Below, in pieces: positions 9,884 through 18,648 of a stretch of DNA of 64,000 nucleotides. The notes beneath the pieces are model-generated. The model saw nothing but the letters and a program-made list of their open reading frames with translations. It searched no databases and had not been told where the DNA came from. Where the stretch lies: NCBI RefSeq assembly GCF_007859855.1, contig NZ_SJPK01000010.1, positions 62,001 to 126,000 on the forward strand. The letters run 5' to 3'. Source of the DNA: Allorhodopirellula solitaria (GTDB lineage: Bacteria; Planctomycetota; Planctomycetia; Pirellulales; Pirellulaceae). Both the position numbers and the translations under genes were made by a program. The number at the start of each line of letters is the position of its first letter. Position 1 is the stretch's first letter.

Positions 9884-10351
9884 GCGTTCGCCTCCCCGAA
9901 CGAGAGACGTGCTGGTGCCCAGTCGATGTACCTCATCAGCATGAAATTGGCTTTTCGCAGAGGATGAATGGGAGAAGAGAGACGAGACAGTTCATCATAA
10001 TCACCAAAATGGGGAGCCAAGGCAAATCTTGAGGTCGGTTTTGACATCGCTGTAGCTGCCTACGGATTATTCGTCTCGGACGGATTGTGGGGGATGAAAC
10101 CAGGCGAGCGGGCGAACCAGCCTCGCCATGGGACTGAGGGGGAAACTTGCGAACGCCACAGTGCTCTGATCCGGTCGGGCAGCACCCGCGAAGCTGCCTA
10201 CAGTGTGAAGATAGGACAGATAGAGAGTCTGTCCAGCTCCTGTTGTCCGTAAGATGCCCGAATTCTGGTGAAAAACAACGGCTGAGCAATTGGGTCAACC
10301 GAACACAGTAGGTGAATACCCATTTCACTCAAGCTCGGACGAGTTGCGGAT
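9884..10351. other. Divergent intergenic region, no convincing gene
   Basis: This 468-bp stretch separates the minus-strand megasynthase from the plus-strand lipoprotein gene and should hold both promoters. No clear sigma-70 pair, operator or RNA structure was recognised. A minus-strand frame across 9936-10328 is open, but its translation shows no domain, no signal peptide and no obvious ribosome binding site. Confidence 0.5.
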
Positions 10352-11485
10352 ATGAAGAACGAAATCCATCGAGTGTCGTTGGGTCTGCTAGCGTTGATGA
10401 CGCTAGGAGGCTGTGCGTCATTCAACGATTGCTATTACGAGAAAACGCAGCGAGTGCGTGCACTCAAGGAGTACATCCATTGCGGGCAGCCGGACTGTGC
10501 CGAGTTCGCTCGCGATTACAAGGCAGGCTGGATTGATGGCTTCTACGAAGTCGCAACGGGGGGGAGCGATTGCCCACCCGCGGTCGCCCCAGAGCGATAC
10601 TACAAACCCGAGCAGATTCTGAAGTACTGTGACAAGAAGCGTCACGATTACTACAGTGGCTGGCAGGACGGAGCGGCACGAGCGTCGCAGTTCCCAGACA
10701 CTCACTATCTGAGAATCTACGAGACGAGTGAATGCCCCTTCCCACGTTGCGAGAAACCGTGCAGCGACGGGCAGTGTGGTCCTTGCCGCGAGGCGTTCGT
10801 CGGGATGTCCGCCACGACGGAAATGATCGAGACCGCCCCCACGCCGTCCACCACAGTGCCCGCTCCGACGACCACGGTACCGGCTCCGACGACGACCGTG
10901 CCCGCTGCAATGCCGACTCTGCCTGCCGAGTTTGAGTACAGCGAGGACATCGATTTGCATTCGAGTTCGAATCAAACGATCCAGCCACAACGCGACTCAG
11001 CCCTGAACCTGACGAGCCCCAAGAGCAACGAGCTCGACGGTCCATCGGTCGGAACAGCGGCGGAATCGGTTGCCCTGCCGCTGCCGAAACCCAGCGCCAA
11101 CACGCTGACCGATATCCCAACGCTGCCGCTGATTCCCCCCGCCCCGGCACCGGAACCCGCTGCGGTTCCGATGCCCGCTGCTGAGCAAACCCCCGCTGCT
11201 GCGGACGTGATCGCTGCGACACAGGCTGCGGAATCCGAAGAGGCTCCATTGGTTTCGATTCCAGGATACCGGGCCACCTCGGAGTGGAGCCGACCGACTG
11301 CTCAACCGACTCAGGCTAAACCTGTTGGCTTTATCCGCATGGTCGAGCCGATCCAAGCGGCTCCGAAATCGAGCCCAGTGATCGAAGGTGCCGAACCCAT
11401 CGTGATTGTTGATGCACCCTATCAACGATTTCAGATGAGTGATTCCGAAACCGAAGACAAAGCCGTTATCAAACTCGTCGAATGA
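10352..11485 (+). CDS. Secreted lipoprotein of unknown function with Pro/Thr-rich linker
   Basis: The 377-residue product begins with a lipoprotein signal peptide ending in TLGGC (lipidated Cys near residue 21). The Cys-rich N-terminal half contains two related segments, YKAGWIDGFYEVATGG and YYSGWQDGAARAS, an internal duplication. After about residue 165 it becomes a low-complexity linker with tandem PAPTTTV repeats and then Ala/Pro-rich sequence, suggesting a surface-exposed or periplasm-spanning tail. The last four bases overlap the open frame of the polysaccharide export gene that follows, so the two are probably one operon and may act together in exopolysaccharide export. I do not recognise a family with a known activity. 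Confidence 0.8.
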   Translation: MKNEIHRVSLGLLALMTLGGCASFNDCYYEKTQRVRALKEYIHCGQPDCAEFARDYKAGWIDGFYEVATGGSDCPPAVAPERYYKPEQILKYCDKKRHDYYSGWQDGAARASQFPDTHYLRIYETSECPFPRCEKPCSDGQCGPCREAFVGMSATTEMIETAPTPSTTVPAPTTTVPAPTTTVPAAMPTLPAEFEYSEDIDLHSSSNQTIQPQRDSALNLTSPKSNELDGPSVGTAAESVALPLPKPSANTLTDIPTLPLIPPAPAPEPAAVPMPAAEQTPAAADVIAATQAAESEEAPLVSIPGYRATSEWSRPTAQPTQAKPVGFIRMVEPIQAAPKSSPVIEGAEPIVIVDAPYQRFQMSDSETEDKAVIKLVE

Positions 11486-11550
11486 TTCGCGAGTCCCTTT
11501 TTGACCTCACATCCCAATTATTCAATCCTGTATTGCGAAGGGATTCAGCA

Positions 11551-12876
11551 ATGATTCGCTCGAGTCAACATCACCCCATCACCGCGTCAATTGCCGTTAC
11601 GGCGTTGATCACCATCACGGCGCTGTCGAGCACCGGATGTCATATTCACTCCGTCGCGTCGGCTCGTAATTCGATCCCAGCCCATCGGCTCGATCCGAAT
11701 CTGTTCGGTTGCTCGCGAGAAGCCCTGGCTCCGCTGCCATACTCCTCGTTGGGGCAGGTCAAGCCGGAACAGCACATCATCGGCGCAGGCGATACGCTGT
11801 CGGTCTATGTGTACGGCGTCTTCCCCGCTAACGAAGAAGAAACCCCGGTCCAGCAGCGGGCCCAGTCACTCAACCAGCGGTACTATCCACCGCGTGGTAC
11901 CGTGGTCGGTCCTCTGACCGGTCTGCCGACGCGGGTGGAAGGCAACGGCACGATTGATATGCCGCTGATCGGTGACATCTCGATCTCCGGCCTGACCTTG
12001 CCGGAAGCCGTGGCCAAGATCAAACAGGCCTACTACGACGAGAACGTGCTGCAGGAAGGGAAAGAACGCGTCACCGTTGACTTGCTGATCCCACGGGTTC
12101 GCAGGATCGTGGTGTTGCGACAAGACTCGCCCGCTCCCCAGGTTTCCCTGACTCCGCCCGGAGTGGTCGACCAAGTGCACCGCGGCAGTGGCGAGGTCAT
12201 CGATTTGCCAATGTACGAAAACGACGTCCTGCATGCTCTCGGTGCCACGGGCGGATTGCCCGGCACCGATGCCGCACGCGAACTGTATGTCATCCGCAAT
12301 GGGGCGGGAATCAATACCCAATTCCTCAGCGGCAGTTCGCTGCAAGGCTTGGTCAGTGGTGGAGAAGGGGGCGAGTGCAATCCAGGCGTGATTCGCATCC
12401 CCTTGGTCGGCTGCCCCTGTGACGGGATCCCCTTCACACCCGCCGATGTGGTCCTCAACGATGGCGACACGATCTATATCCCCCGTCGTGATGAGTACTT
12501 CATCACCGGTGGCTTGTTGCCAGGGGCTCGTGTGCCATTGCCACGCGATAAAGACGTCGACGTGCTCGAAGCAATTGCCCTGGCGACCGGGTCTCCTGGT
12601 GGACCTCTCGGCCTGAGCGGTGCTGTTTTGGCCGGTGGCACTCCCGGTTACGTTCGCGAAGCGACGCAAGTGATGATTCTGCGAACGCTTCCCGATGGGC
12701 GTCAAATCAACATCCGCGTCGATTTGGACCGGGCCATCAACGACCAGAAGCAACGTATTCGCATCATGCCTGACGACGTCGTGATGCTGCATCAGAAACC
12801 AGGGGCCGCGTTCTTCAACACGTTCCTCAACTTCTTCAGCGGTGATTCCTTGTTAATCACAGCTGTAGATAACTGA
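11551..12876 (+). CDS. Polysaccharide biosynthesis/export outer-membrane lipoprotein (Wza-like, SLBB)
   Basis: The mature N-terminus begins HSVASARNS and leads into the Poly_export core: HIIGAGDTLSVYVYG, then GTIDMPLIGDISISGLTL with EAVAKIKQAY. These are hallmarks of Wza-family outer-membrane export proteins. Later SLBB-like segments include GDTIYIPRRDEYFITGGLL and the C-terminal DDVVMLHQKPG. The frame is open from 11482, but ATG 11551 is preferred: it follows a GAAGG sequence and starts a typical signal peptide with an STGC lipidation site at C30, giving 441 residues. In this family the protein forms the outer-membrane part of a capsule or exopolysaccharide channel and partners an inner-membrane chain-length kinase or Wzc, which is not in this window. 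A strong terminator follows. Confidence 0.88.
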   Translation: MIRSSQHHPITASIAVTALITITALSSTGCHIHSVASARNSIPAHRLDPNLFGCSREALAPLPYSSLGQVKPEQHIIGAGDTLSVYVYGVFPANEEETPVQQRAQSLNQRYYPPRGTVVGPLTGLPTRVEGNGTIDMPLIGDISISGLTLPEAVAKIKQAYYDENVLQEGKERVTVDLLIPRVRRIVVLRQDSPAPQVSLTPPGVVDQVHRGSGEVIDLPMYENDVLHALGATGGLPGTDAARELYVIRNGAGINTQFLSGSSLQGLVSGGEGGECNPGVIRIPLVGCPCDGIPFTPADVVLNDGDTIYIPRRDEYFITGGLLPGARVPLPRDKDVDVLEAIALATGSPGGPLGLSGAVLAGGTPGYVREATQVMILRTLPDGRQINIRVDLDRAINDQKQRIRIMPDDVVMLHQKPGAAFFNTFLNFFSGDSLLITAVDN

Positions 12877-12906
12877 GCCGGATAATCCTCCGAATCGTTA
12901 CTCTCG

Positions 12907-12940
12907 AAACACCGCGGCGTTCTCGTCGCGGTGTTTTTTT
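12907..12940 (+). terminator. Rho-independent terminator after the polysaccharide export gene
   Basis: A perfect 10-bp stem (AAACACCGCG at 12907-12916 pairing with CGCGGTGTTT at 12927-12936) has a 10-nt loop. Seven consecutive T follow the GTG, partly within the stem. It lies 30 bp beyond the export gene stop and ends the lipoprotein/export operon. Confidence 0.9.
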
Positions 12941-13100
12941 GTGTCGGATCCGGCAGGCAATGGCGAATCGATCATAGCCCCGACGCTTTTCGCGACCTAT
13001 GATCAATCACGACGCTTGGACGCCAGCCAATCGCGTATCCGGATTGGCTCCACGCCGACTTCCCTCGGCCGCTTCTCTGTTCCTACTTCTATACACTGCG

Positions 13101-14495
13101 ATGCTCAATCAAATTTCCTTGAAGATCGGCTGTGTCCTCATCACCGGCCTGCTCATCGCCATGTTGGTGCATCAAAAGCAATCTCGGCCCGCTGGGTCGG
13201 CGAACGCTTCGCTGGAACAGACCGAGCGAGCGGAGCAGGCTGCCCTGGAACTCGGTAAAATCGGCGAGGGCTCTGACGCGGCAGGTTCGGACGGGGCAGC
13301 CAACGAGCCGGGGGATGCAATGCCAGACAGTCCGCAAACCCAGGTTGCTCTGCGGGTGGGAAAGATCGCCTCGACCCCTGAACGCAGCGAGATCCATCGC
13401 ATCCAGACGCTGCCGATGATGGAGTCGGAAATCCGTCGTTTGTATGCCCGCGCCAAAGCGTCATCCTGCCGGATGGTAACCGCCGGTGGCTCGGTGCAGC
13501 CCAACTCCCCACCGCCGCTGCCCGGTCAAGCATCAACAATCGGCCGTGTGCCATCTATCACCGTTGGCTTGGAAATGGCCAGAGAGGGCCGTAGCAAACT
13601 GCCGACGGTAACACGCAGCCAGGTTGATGAGTATTTCCGAAAACATCGTCTCTCGATACAGCCCGTGGTTTATGCGGATCCCACCGGGCAGTACTACTTC
13701 GGCACCGATTGTCAGGCGGCGTTCTTTGAGAGCGAACGACCGGGGATCGCGATCCAGCCCGAACCCATGATCGAATCAGCGGTCGCACGGTTCCGTTCGC
13801 TGGGGGTCTTTTCATCTGCCCAGAGCGAGGATTCGCGTTTTGCAAAGAGTTCGCCGGCTGGTTCCCAACCCGATGCTGGCCGAACCCTGGTGATGGCGTT
13901 CACGTTCGAAAAGGGCGACCAACTCGTCTCGGGCGTCGGTGCGGCCAACCGTCAAAGCACGGAGTTGTTGTTTTTTCACCTACCTGACCACACCTCGGTA
14001 AACGTCGATCAGCCGAGAGGGCGAGCTAGCGATCCCGAGGTACCAATGGACGTGTTCATCACCAGCGATGATCGGCGAACATTGAACCGGCTCGATCTGC
14101 AGTCAACCGACATCAACTCACCTATGCCTACCATCTCGGCTGACATCCGGTTCGACAAAATGATTCTCTTGGGCATGTACCCAGCTGAACCGGTTGTCAC
14201 CAAGATCCACTATCGCGCCGCTGGAGTCGTCTCGATGGAACTTGTAACGAAGATGATGCAAGGGTCCGGTGATCGTTCGAGCATGTCGCTCAGTGAGATT
14301 CTCGATCAGTTCGCTTTGCTCTCTCAGTCGCGGTCGACGCCCGACTCAGTAACCCGCGCCGCGGGGACAGGCAGCGAAACGGCGGGCCCGAGCGACGCTT
14401 CGGATGAGTCGTGGTACCAGGAGATGTCGCGGCGCAAATACGATTCGCTGAATCGCTCCTTGCAGCCGATCGAAAAGAACGACGCTCCGTTTTGA
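13101..14495 (+). CDS. Membrane-anchored hypothetical protein
   Basis: The frame is open from 12999, but the ATG at 13101 (MLNQISLKIG) begins just before a single hydrophobic segment, CVLITGLLIAMLV, that looks like a signal anchor. This start gives 464 residues. The rest is soluble, with low-complexity Ala/Gly-rich stretches, and no domain or catalytic motif was recognised. A central region (PGQASTIGRVPSITVGLE onward) alternates predicted strands and helices. The gene lies between the polysaccharide export gene, from which it is separated by a terminator, and a dolichol/phytol-kinase-like gene 27 bp downstream, with which it may be cotranscribed. The function is unknown and the start is uncertain. 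Confidence 0.7.
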   Translation: MLNQISLKIGCVLITGLLIAMLVHQKQSRPAGSANASLEQTERAEQAALELGKIGEGSDAAGSDGAANEPGDAMPDSPQTQVALRVGKIASTPERSEIHRIQTLPMMESEIRRLYARAKASSCRMVTAGGSVQPNSPPPLPGQASTIGRVPSITVGLEMAREGRSKLPTVTRSQVDEYFRKHRLSIQPVVYADPTGQYYFGTDCQAAFFESERPGIAIQPEPMIESAVARFRSLGVFSSAQSEDSRFAKSSPAGSQPDAGRTLVMAFTFEKGDQLVSGVGAANRQSTELLFFHLPDHTSVNVDQPRGRASDPEVPMDVFITSDDRRTLNRLDLQSTDINSPMPTISADIRFDKMILLGMYPAEPVVTKIHYRAAGVVSMELVTKMMQGSGDRSSMSLSEILDQFALLSQSRSTPDSVTRAAGTGSETAGPSDASDESWYQEMSRRKYDSLNRSLQPIEKNDAPF

Positions 14496-14522
14496 TCGCG
14501 AACCAGCCTAGATAGAACCATC

Positions 14523-15272
14523 GTGCTGCCTACCAACTACCTGATCTCGCTGGTCATTCACGACATCATCCTGGCTGCCACGTGTTATGTGACGGGGTGG
14601 TGTGTGCTGCGATACCAGGTGAGGGTCAATTACACTCGCAAGATCAACCATTTTCTGTTGATGTTGATCCCATTCGTGCTGGCATGGTGGTTCCCCTACA
14701 CTCCTAGTTTAGCCACGACGGTCACGAGTTTGGTCGGGTTTGTGGTGATGACGGGCGTGTTCGCGAAGCCGATTCGAGATCGCGTTCCGCTCGTTGCCAC
14801 GGCTTTCGCCGCCGTCGACCGTCCCGAGGACCGGCCGCATACCCTCGCTTGGATTCTCAGCCAGGCGGTTGGCGCCTATCTCGTGATCATCGTTGTCTTT
14901 TCGATGCTGAGATGGTTCGATGCCGCCGAATTGGTTGCCATCCCGCTGCTCGTCAACGGCATAGGTGATGGGTTGGCCGAGCCGATCGGTGTCCGCTTCG
15001 GCCGTCACCGATACCACGTCCCCTCTCTCGCGCCGGGCAGGTGCTACACCCGGTCCTACGAGGGAAGCGCGTGCGTGTGGCTAACCTCAATGATCGTCGT
15101 TTTGGGTCTGCTGCCCATTCTCTCGTGGCCGGTTTTCATCGGGCTGATTATCTCGATACCGCCGGTCATGACACTCACCGAAGCGTTCTCACCGCACTCG
15201 TGGGACGCGCCATTCATGTACGCAATCGGCGGCGCCTGCATCGGCTTCGTCTTGTTGATCACTGGCGGATGA
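14523..15272 (+). CDS. Dolichol/phytol-kinase-like integral membrane protein
   Basis: The 249-residue protein starts at GTG 14523 and is almost entirely transmembrane, with about seven hydrophobic segments. The conserved signature is GDGLAEPIGVRFGRHRY followed about 15 residues later by RSYEGS. This matches the GD-x-A-(E/S)-x-G ... EGS pattern of the dolichol kinase/phytol kinase/CDP-archaeol group, which transfer phosphate from CTP to polyprenols or use CTP-activated lipids. The likely role is phosphorylation or activation of a polyprenol or another lipid alcohol at the membrane. The substrate cannot be deduced. Placement just after cell-surface export genes fits a lipid-carrier role, but this is only contextual. 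Confidence 0.75.
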   Translation: MLPTNYLISLVIHDIILAATCYVTGWCVLRYQVRVNYTRKINHFLLMLIPFVLAWWFPYTPSLATTVTSLVGFVVMTGVFAKPIRDRVPLVATAFAAVDRPEDRPHTLAWILSQAVGAYLVIIVVFSMLRWFDAAELVAIPLLVNGIGDGLAEPIGVRFGRHRYHVPSLAPGRCYTRSYEGSACVWLTSMIVVLGLLPILSWPVFIGLIISIPPVMTLTEAFSPHSWDAPFMYAIGGACIGFVLLITGG

Positions 15273-15341
15273 ACACCAACCAATGAGCCGAAGGCCGTCA
15301 GGCCTCGGGTAGCACCCACCCGCTTCCATCACCGGTTTTCA

Positions 15342-16553
15342 TCACGCGAACCGTTCGGTGATTTGGTCGGCGGCGCGGCGTAGATCCGCATCATCGTCGA
15401 AGGCCGCTTCCATTTTTCGAATCGCGTGCAAGACGGTCGAATGATCCCGACCACCGAATGCGTCACCGATCTGCGAGAGACTCGAGTCGGTCAGTTGACG
15501 TGACAACCACATGGCGAGGGAACGGGCGCGGACAATATTCTGCCTCCGCGACCCGCTCCGCATCTCCGACGACTTGACGCCGAGGCTTCTCGCTACCGCC
15601 GAGGTGATTGATTTGATCGAGACGGATTCTTGCTCACCGACCGGTCCACCCGCCGAGGCCAACGCTTCGGCACAAACCGGCGACGCGTTCATCCGGCACC
15701 ACATAGCGACCTGTTTGACCCCCGCTTCGAGCTCCCGCACGCTCACGTTCGTCGGCAGTCCGCCGTCGAGCAACGCCCAAGTGTCCGGTTCGGCATCGGG
15801 AAGATGGGTCAGGATCAACTCCCGCAAGATCGCCTTGCGGGCGTCGCCTTCGGGCGGTCGCAATTCCACCGTCAGGCCGGGCAACGTGCGGCTGACCAGG
15901 GGCGGCCTCAAACCACGAATTTCCGAGGGCAACCGGCGACAGGTCACAATCGTGATCCGCCCGGCCGCGTCGCGGGCCTCGAGCCGCGCCGCGAGCTCTT
16001 CCTGGGCAGGCGCCTTGTCCGCGATCAAATGCAAGTCATCGATCACCCACACGCAAGCATCATCGAGATTCTTGCGCATTCGCGGCATGTCTTTGGAATC
16101 AATCGAAGAGGCGAACTCGCGAGCGAAATCGACCGCCGGTTGGTAGAGGACGCGTGAGGACAGGACCTTGCTGGTCACGCCGGCGGTCGCTGAGCTGCGT
16201 CCCGAACCGCTGCTCTCGGCAGGGGCTGCCGGATCGCTCAATTGGTCCCACACCGAGTCGATCCCAATCCGTTGGGCCAGGTGCAGTGCCAAGGCGGTTT
16301 TGCCCACCCCGGGCGGTCCGACCAACAGTAGTGGGCGGGCGATCTCGAGCAGCGGGGAAACGGTTTGGTCACAGACATAACCCGCTAATCGGTTCTCTCG
16401 CCCATAGTAAAACAGCGGTGTGACCGGCCGCACCACCGGTGCTTCACGCCGCCGCCGGCGCAGCGACGGACGCTCCAGCGGGAAGGACGAGACGGCGGGC
16501 GGTGATGGAGTGACCACGAGGCTTTCACTAACAATGAGAAACAAGCCTCCCAT
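15342..16553 (-). CDS. dnaA: DnaA-family replication initiator (short, divergent)
   Basis: The 403-residue product has the two diagnostic parts of DnaA. The AAA+ domain has a Walker A GPPGVGKT at residues 79-86 and a Walker B IDDLHLIAD at 171-179, close to the IDD-hQFhA of DnaA. The C-terminal DNA-binding domain IV carries the signature FGGRDHSTVLHAIRKME after ARSLAMWLSRQLT. The N-terminal domain I/II of typical DnaA (about 450-470 residues in all) is reduced to about 45 Arg/Pro-rich residues, so the DnaB-contacting KH-like domain appears missing. It is third in a minus-strand operon after a membrane hypothetical and a cysteine desulfurase, not beside dnaN or recF. It could be the main initiator or a paralogue. 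Confidence 0.82.
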   Translation of the reverse strand: MGGLFLIVSESLVVTPSPPAVSSFPLERPSLRRRRREAPVVRPVTPLFYYGRENRLAGYVCDQTVSPLLEIARPLLLVGPPGVGKTALALHLAQRIGIDSVWDQLSDPAAPAESSGSGRSSATAGVTSKVLSSRVLYQPAVDFAREFASSIDSKDMPRMRKNLDDACVWVIDDLHLIADKAPAQEELAARLEARDAAGRITIVTCRRLPSEIRGLRPPLVSRTLPGLTVELRPPEGDARKAILRELILTHLPDAEPDTWALLDGGLPTNVSVRELEAGVKQVAMWCRMNASPVCAEALASAGGPVGEQESVSIKSITSAVARSLGVKSSEMRSGSRRQNIVRARSLAMWLSRQLTDSSLSQIGDAFGGRDHSTVLHAIRKMEAAFDDDADLRRAADQITERFA

Positions 16554-16582
16554 TCTACGCAGCTTCGCGGCACTCCGCTAGC

Positions 16583-16680
16583 TTTTCCACTTAGTTTTCC
16601 ACATGTGCAAAACCTCCAGAAGGCTGTATTTTCCTGGAAATGATGTCGATAGCTCGATTTATCTCAGCTTCAGTGGAAAA
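16583..16680. promoter_or_regulatory. Cluster of DnaA-box-like 9-mers upstream of the dnaA homologue
   Basis: Three 9-mers close to the TTATCCACA consensus lie just upstream of the dnaA homologue: TTTTCCACT (16583-16591), TTTTCCACA (16595-16603) and, on the opposite strand, AGTGGAAAA (16672-16680). They sit in the short gap and in the last codons of the upstream cysteine desulfurase gene. Autoregulation by DnaA is a plausible reading. An origin is not supported by any other evidence here. Confidence 0.45.
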
Positions 16681-17763
16681 CTTAGACACCCCGAAACGTA
16701 GGGCAGCATCGACCGCCGACTTGGGTGCTCCCATGGCGATCAACACATGGCTCGGTGGGCTGCTGCCGCTGCTGCAGGCCGACCCGCTGCTGCAGGCGAC
16801 GCCAGCGAGATCGAGCGACATTAAGATTTTTTGCCGGTCGGTGCCCGGAAGCGACAGGCAGGTGGTCGACCCAATCCGGGCAGCAGACCCTCCGTGCACT
16901 ACCACTGCCCGATGGCGGCGGCAGAGTTCGTTCTCGAGTAGGTCGCGGAGACCAGCCATGTGGATGGCGGCGGCGGGTTGCTCCTCGACCGCAATCGCAG
17001 TGGCCTCGGCAGCAGCGATCACGAGCGGGACCGGTTCGGTTCCCGGCCGCGTGCTCAGTTGCTGTTCACCGCCGTGGATCGATGGCCGGACGGTCACTCC
17101 GGGAGCCATCCAGAGGAACCCAACGCCCGCCGGACCGTGATATTTATGGGGTGTGAACGTCACCGCCGCGGCCCCCCATTGGCTCAGATCCACCGGCACC
17201 TTGCCAATCGACTGGGTGGCATCGACGTGGAGCAGCGCACCGTACTGGCGGCAGAGTTCGCTGATCTCAGCAATCGGCTCGATCACGCCCGTCTCATTGT
17301 TGGCCGACATGACCGACACCAGGGCGACGGGGATGCCCTGACGTTGCGTTTCGACCAGCGACCTCTCGAGCTGATCCAAGCACAGGACTCCGCTGTCATC
17401 GACTCCGATCGATGCGACCGGTCGGCCCTGTCGCTCGCACTGGGCCGCCGCGGCCAGCACGCTGGGGTGCTCCACCGCACTGACGAGGACGGCGCCGTCC
17501 TCGGGACCGAGGCCAGCAACGGCGAGGTTGTTCGCCTCGGTACCGCCGCTGGTCACGATCAGCCTCGCCGCATCAACGCGTGTCAGATCGCTGCCGAGTG
17601 ATTGCCCGATGCGGTCGAGAGCCGATTCGAGCTTTGCTCGAGCGCGGCGACCAAACTGGTGCTGGCTCGACGCATTCGCCGGCCCCGTTTTCCAGGCCTC
17701 GATGAGCACGTCGGCAACGCGTCGGTCCAGTGCCGTGGTGGCGTTGTTATCGAGATATATCAT
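16591..17763 (-). CDS. Cysteine desulfurase (NifS/IscS family)
   Basis: The 390-residue aminotransferase class V enzyme begins MIYLDNNATT, the standard N-terminus of NifS/IscS proteins. It has the PLP lysine K207 in TPHKYHGPAG, and H-D pairs in AVEHPSV and LLHVDATQS. The catalytic loop cysteine is C330 in SSGSACSSGS, equivalent to the persulfide Cys of IscS. It converts cysteine to alanine and supplies persulfide sulfur for Fe-S clusters, thiolated tRNA or cofactors. The ATG overlaps the TGA of the upstream membrane hypothetical by four bases, and the stop is 37 bp before the dnaA homologue. No iscU or sufE partner is visible nearby, so I do not assign a specific symbol. Confidence 0.93.
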   Translation of the reverse strand: MIYLDNNATTALDRRVADVLIEAWKTGPANASSQHQFGRRARAKLESALDRIGQSLGSDLTRVDAARLIVTSGGTEANNLAVAGLGPEDGAVLVSAVEHPSVLAAAAQCERQGRPVASIGVDDSGVLCLDQLERSLVETQRQGIPVALVSVMSANNETGVIEPIAEISELCRQYGALLHVDATQSIGKVPVDLSQWGAAAVTFTPHKYHGPAGVGFLWMAPGVTVRPSIHGGEQQLSTRPGTEPVPLVIAAAEATAIAVEEQPAAAIHMAGLRDLLENELCRRHRAVVVHGGSAARIGSTTCLSLPGTDRQKILMSLDLAGVACSSGSACSSGSSPPSHVLIAMGAPKSAVDAALRFGVSKFSTEAEINRAIDIISRKIQPSGGFAHVEN

Positions 17764-18479
17764 GGTTCGGATGGGAGGTTGGTAGCAGTCTGACGCCTGT
17801 CCTGGGCGGCCTCAGCCATCAAGGCGTCAGCCAAATCATCGCGGCCAGCCGCCCGCATATCGTCGATCAACGACGCATACTCTTGCCGCAGATAGTGATC
17901 TTGAGTCGCTCGCAACGCATCAACATCGTCGATCGGGCGGACCAATTCCAGCAATCGCGGCATCAAAATGTACAGCTCTCGCTGGGCCAGTGTGGCGATG
18001 GTAGGCCACAACACGCGAGCCAGTTGCGGGTGTTTTTGGCTCCACTGGCTCCAAAAAAGCCCACTCGTTCGGCGGAGTCGGAGCTGGCTGAGCAACAGGG
18101 CCGCGTCATCGTCGAAGCGCTCCCCGGCACCGCGCCGCAGCGAGACGAGATGCCATACCGAGGGCGGCGTCGACGGTGGCGAAATCCATTTCTTCTGGCT
18201 CAGCAGTCGGGCTGTTGCGGGAGTGCTGCGGGTCCGTTTAATCGGGGTGATCTGCCAATGAATAATAGGGATTTCGTAAAATGAAAAACGCCGCGAACGA
18301 AAATGAGTCGGGGAAAATTCTTCTCCCTCGACATACCCCATCGTGCGGACAATGCCCCATAGCACGACGCCAAAAACGATCGCAGAAACCAGCGTAATCC
18401 AGATCTGGGATCCACTGATGCGGCGGGAGGGGGACGGCGTGTTCAGGCGACAATACTCAGGTAGGTGGCGAAAAGACAA
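17760..18479 (-). CDS. Hypothetical single-pass membrane protein
   Basis: The 239-residue product has one hydrophobic segment near residues 27-45 (WITLVSAIVFGVVLWGIV) that would anchor it with a short basic N-terminus inside. The remainder is Arg-rich and soluble, and ends in a helical region (LRQEYASLIDDMRAAGRDDL). No family was recognised. It is the first gene of the operon leading to the cysteine desulfurase (four-base ATGA overlap) and the dnaA homologue. It diverges from scpB, with a gap of about 170 bp if scpB starts at 18649. Confidence 0.7.
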   Translation of the reverse strand: MSFRHLPEYCRLNTPSPSRRISGSQIWITLVSAIVFGVVLWGIVRTMGYVEGEEFSPTHFRSRRFSFYEIPIIHWQITPIKRTRSTPATARLLSQKKWISPPSTPPSVWHLVSLRRGAGERFDDDAALLLSQLRLRRTSGLFWSQWSQKHPQLARVLWPTIATLAQRELYILMPRLLELVRPIDDVDALRATQDHYLRQEYASLIDDMRAAGRDDLADALMAEAAQDRRQTATNLPSEP

Positions 18480-18648
18480 GGCTCAGGCGTGTGACGAAAA
18501 GACGAGGCCGGAGGCCGACACAATGATCTATTTCCTTTTGCCCTTTTTCACGTTGCAGCCCCTCATGTGTCTAGAGATGCAACGGAGACTTGGCCATGAT
18601 ACGGTCAATCAACATGTAATCGGCAGGGCATTTCCCATTCCAACCAGT

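Noticed and set aside
9936-10328. Minus-strand 130-codon frame upstream of the megasynthase
   Set aside because: It shows no domain, no signal sequence and no ribosome binding site, and it lies in what must be the control region of two divergent genes.
10418-11249. Minus-strand frames (190 and 261 codons) across the lipoprotein gene
   Set aside because: They are antisense to a gene with a clear lipoprotein signal and consist of biased Arg/Ser-rich sequence created by codon bias.
16583-16680. Replication origin at the DnaA-box-like cluster
   Set aside because: Only three imperfect 9-mers within 100 bp, no AT-rich unwinding element, and no dnaN or gidA neighbours. Autoregulation is a simpler reading.
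18343-18648. Extended N-terminus of scpB
   Set aside because: It overlaps the divergent upstream gene and shows no sequence features. ATG 18649 was preferred.
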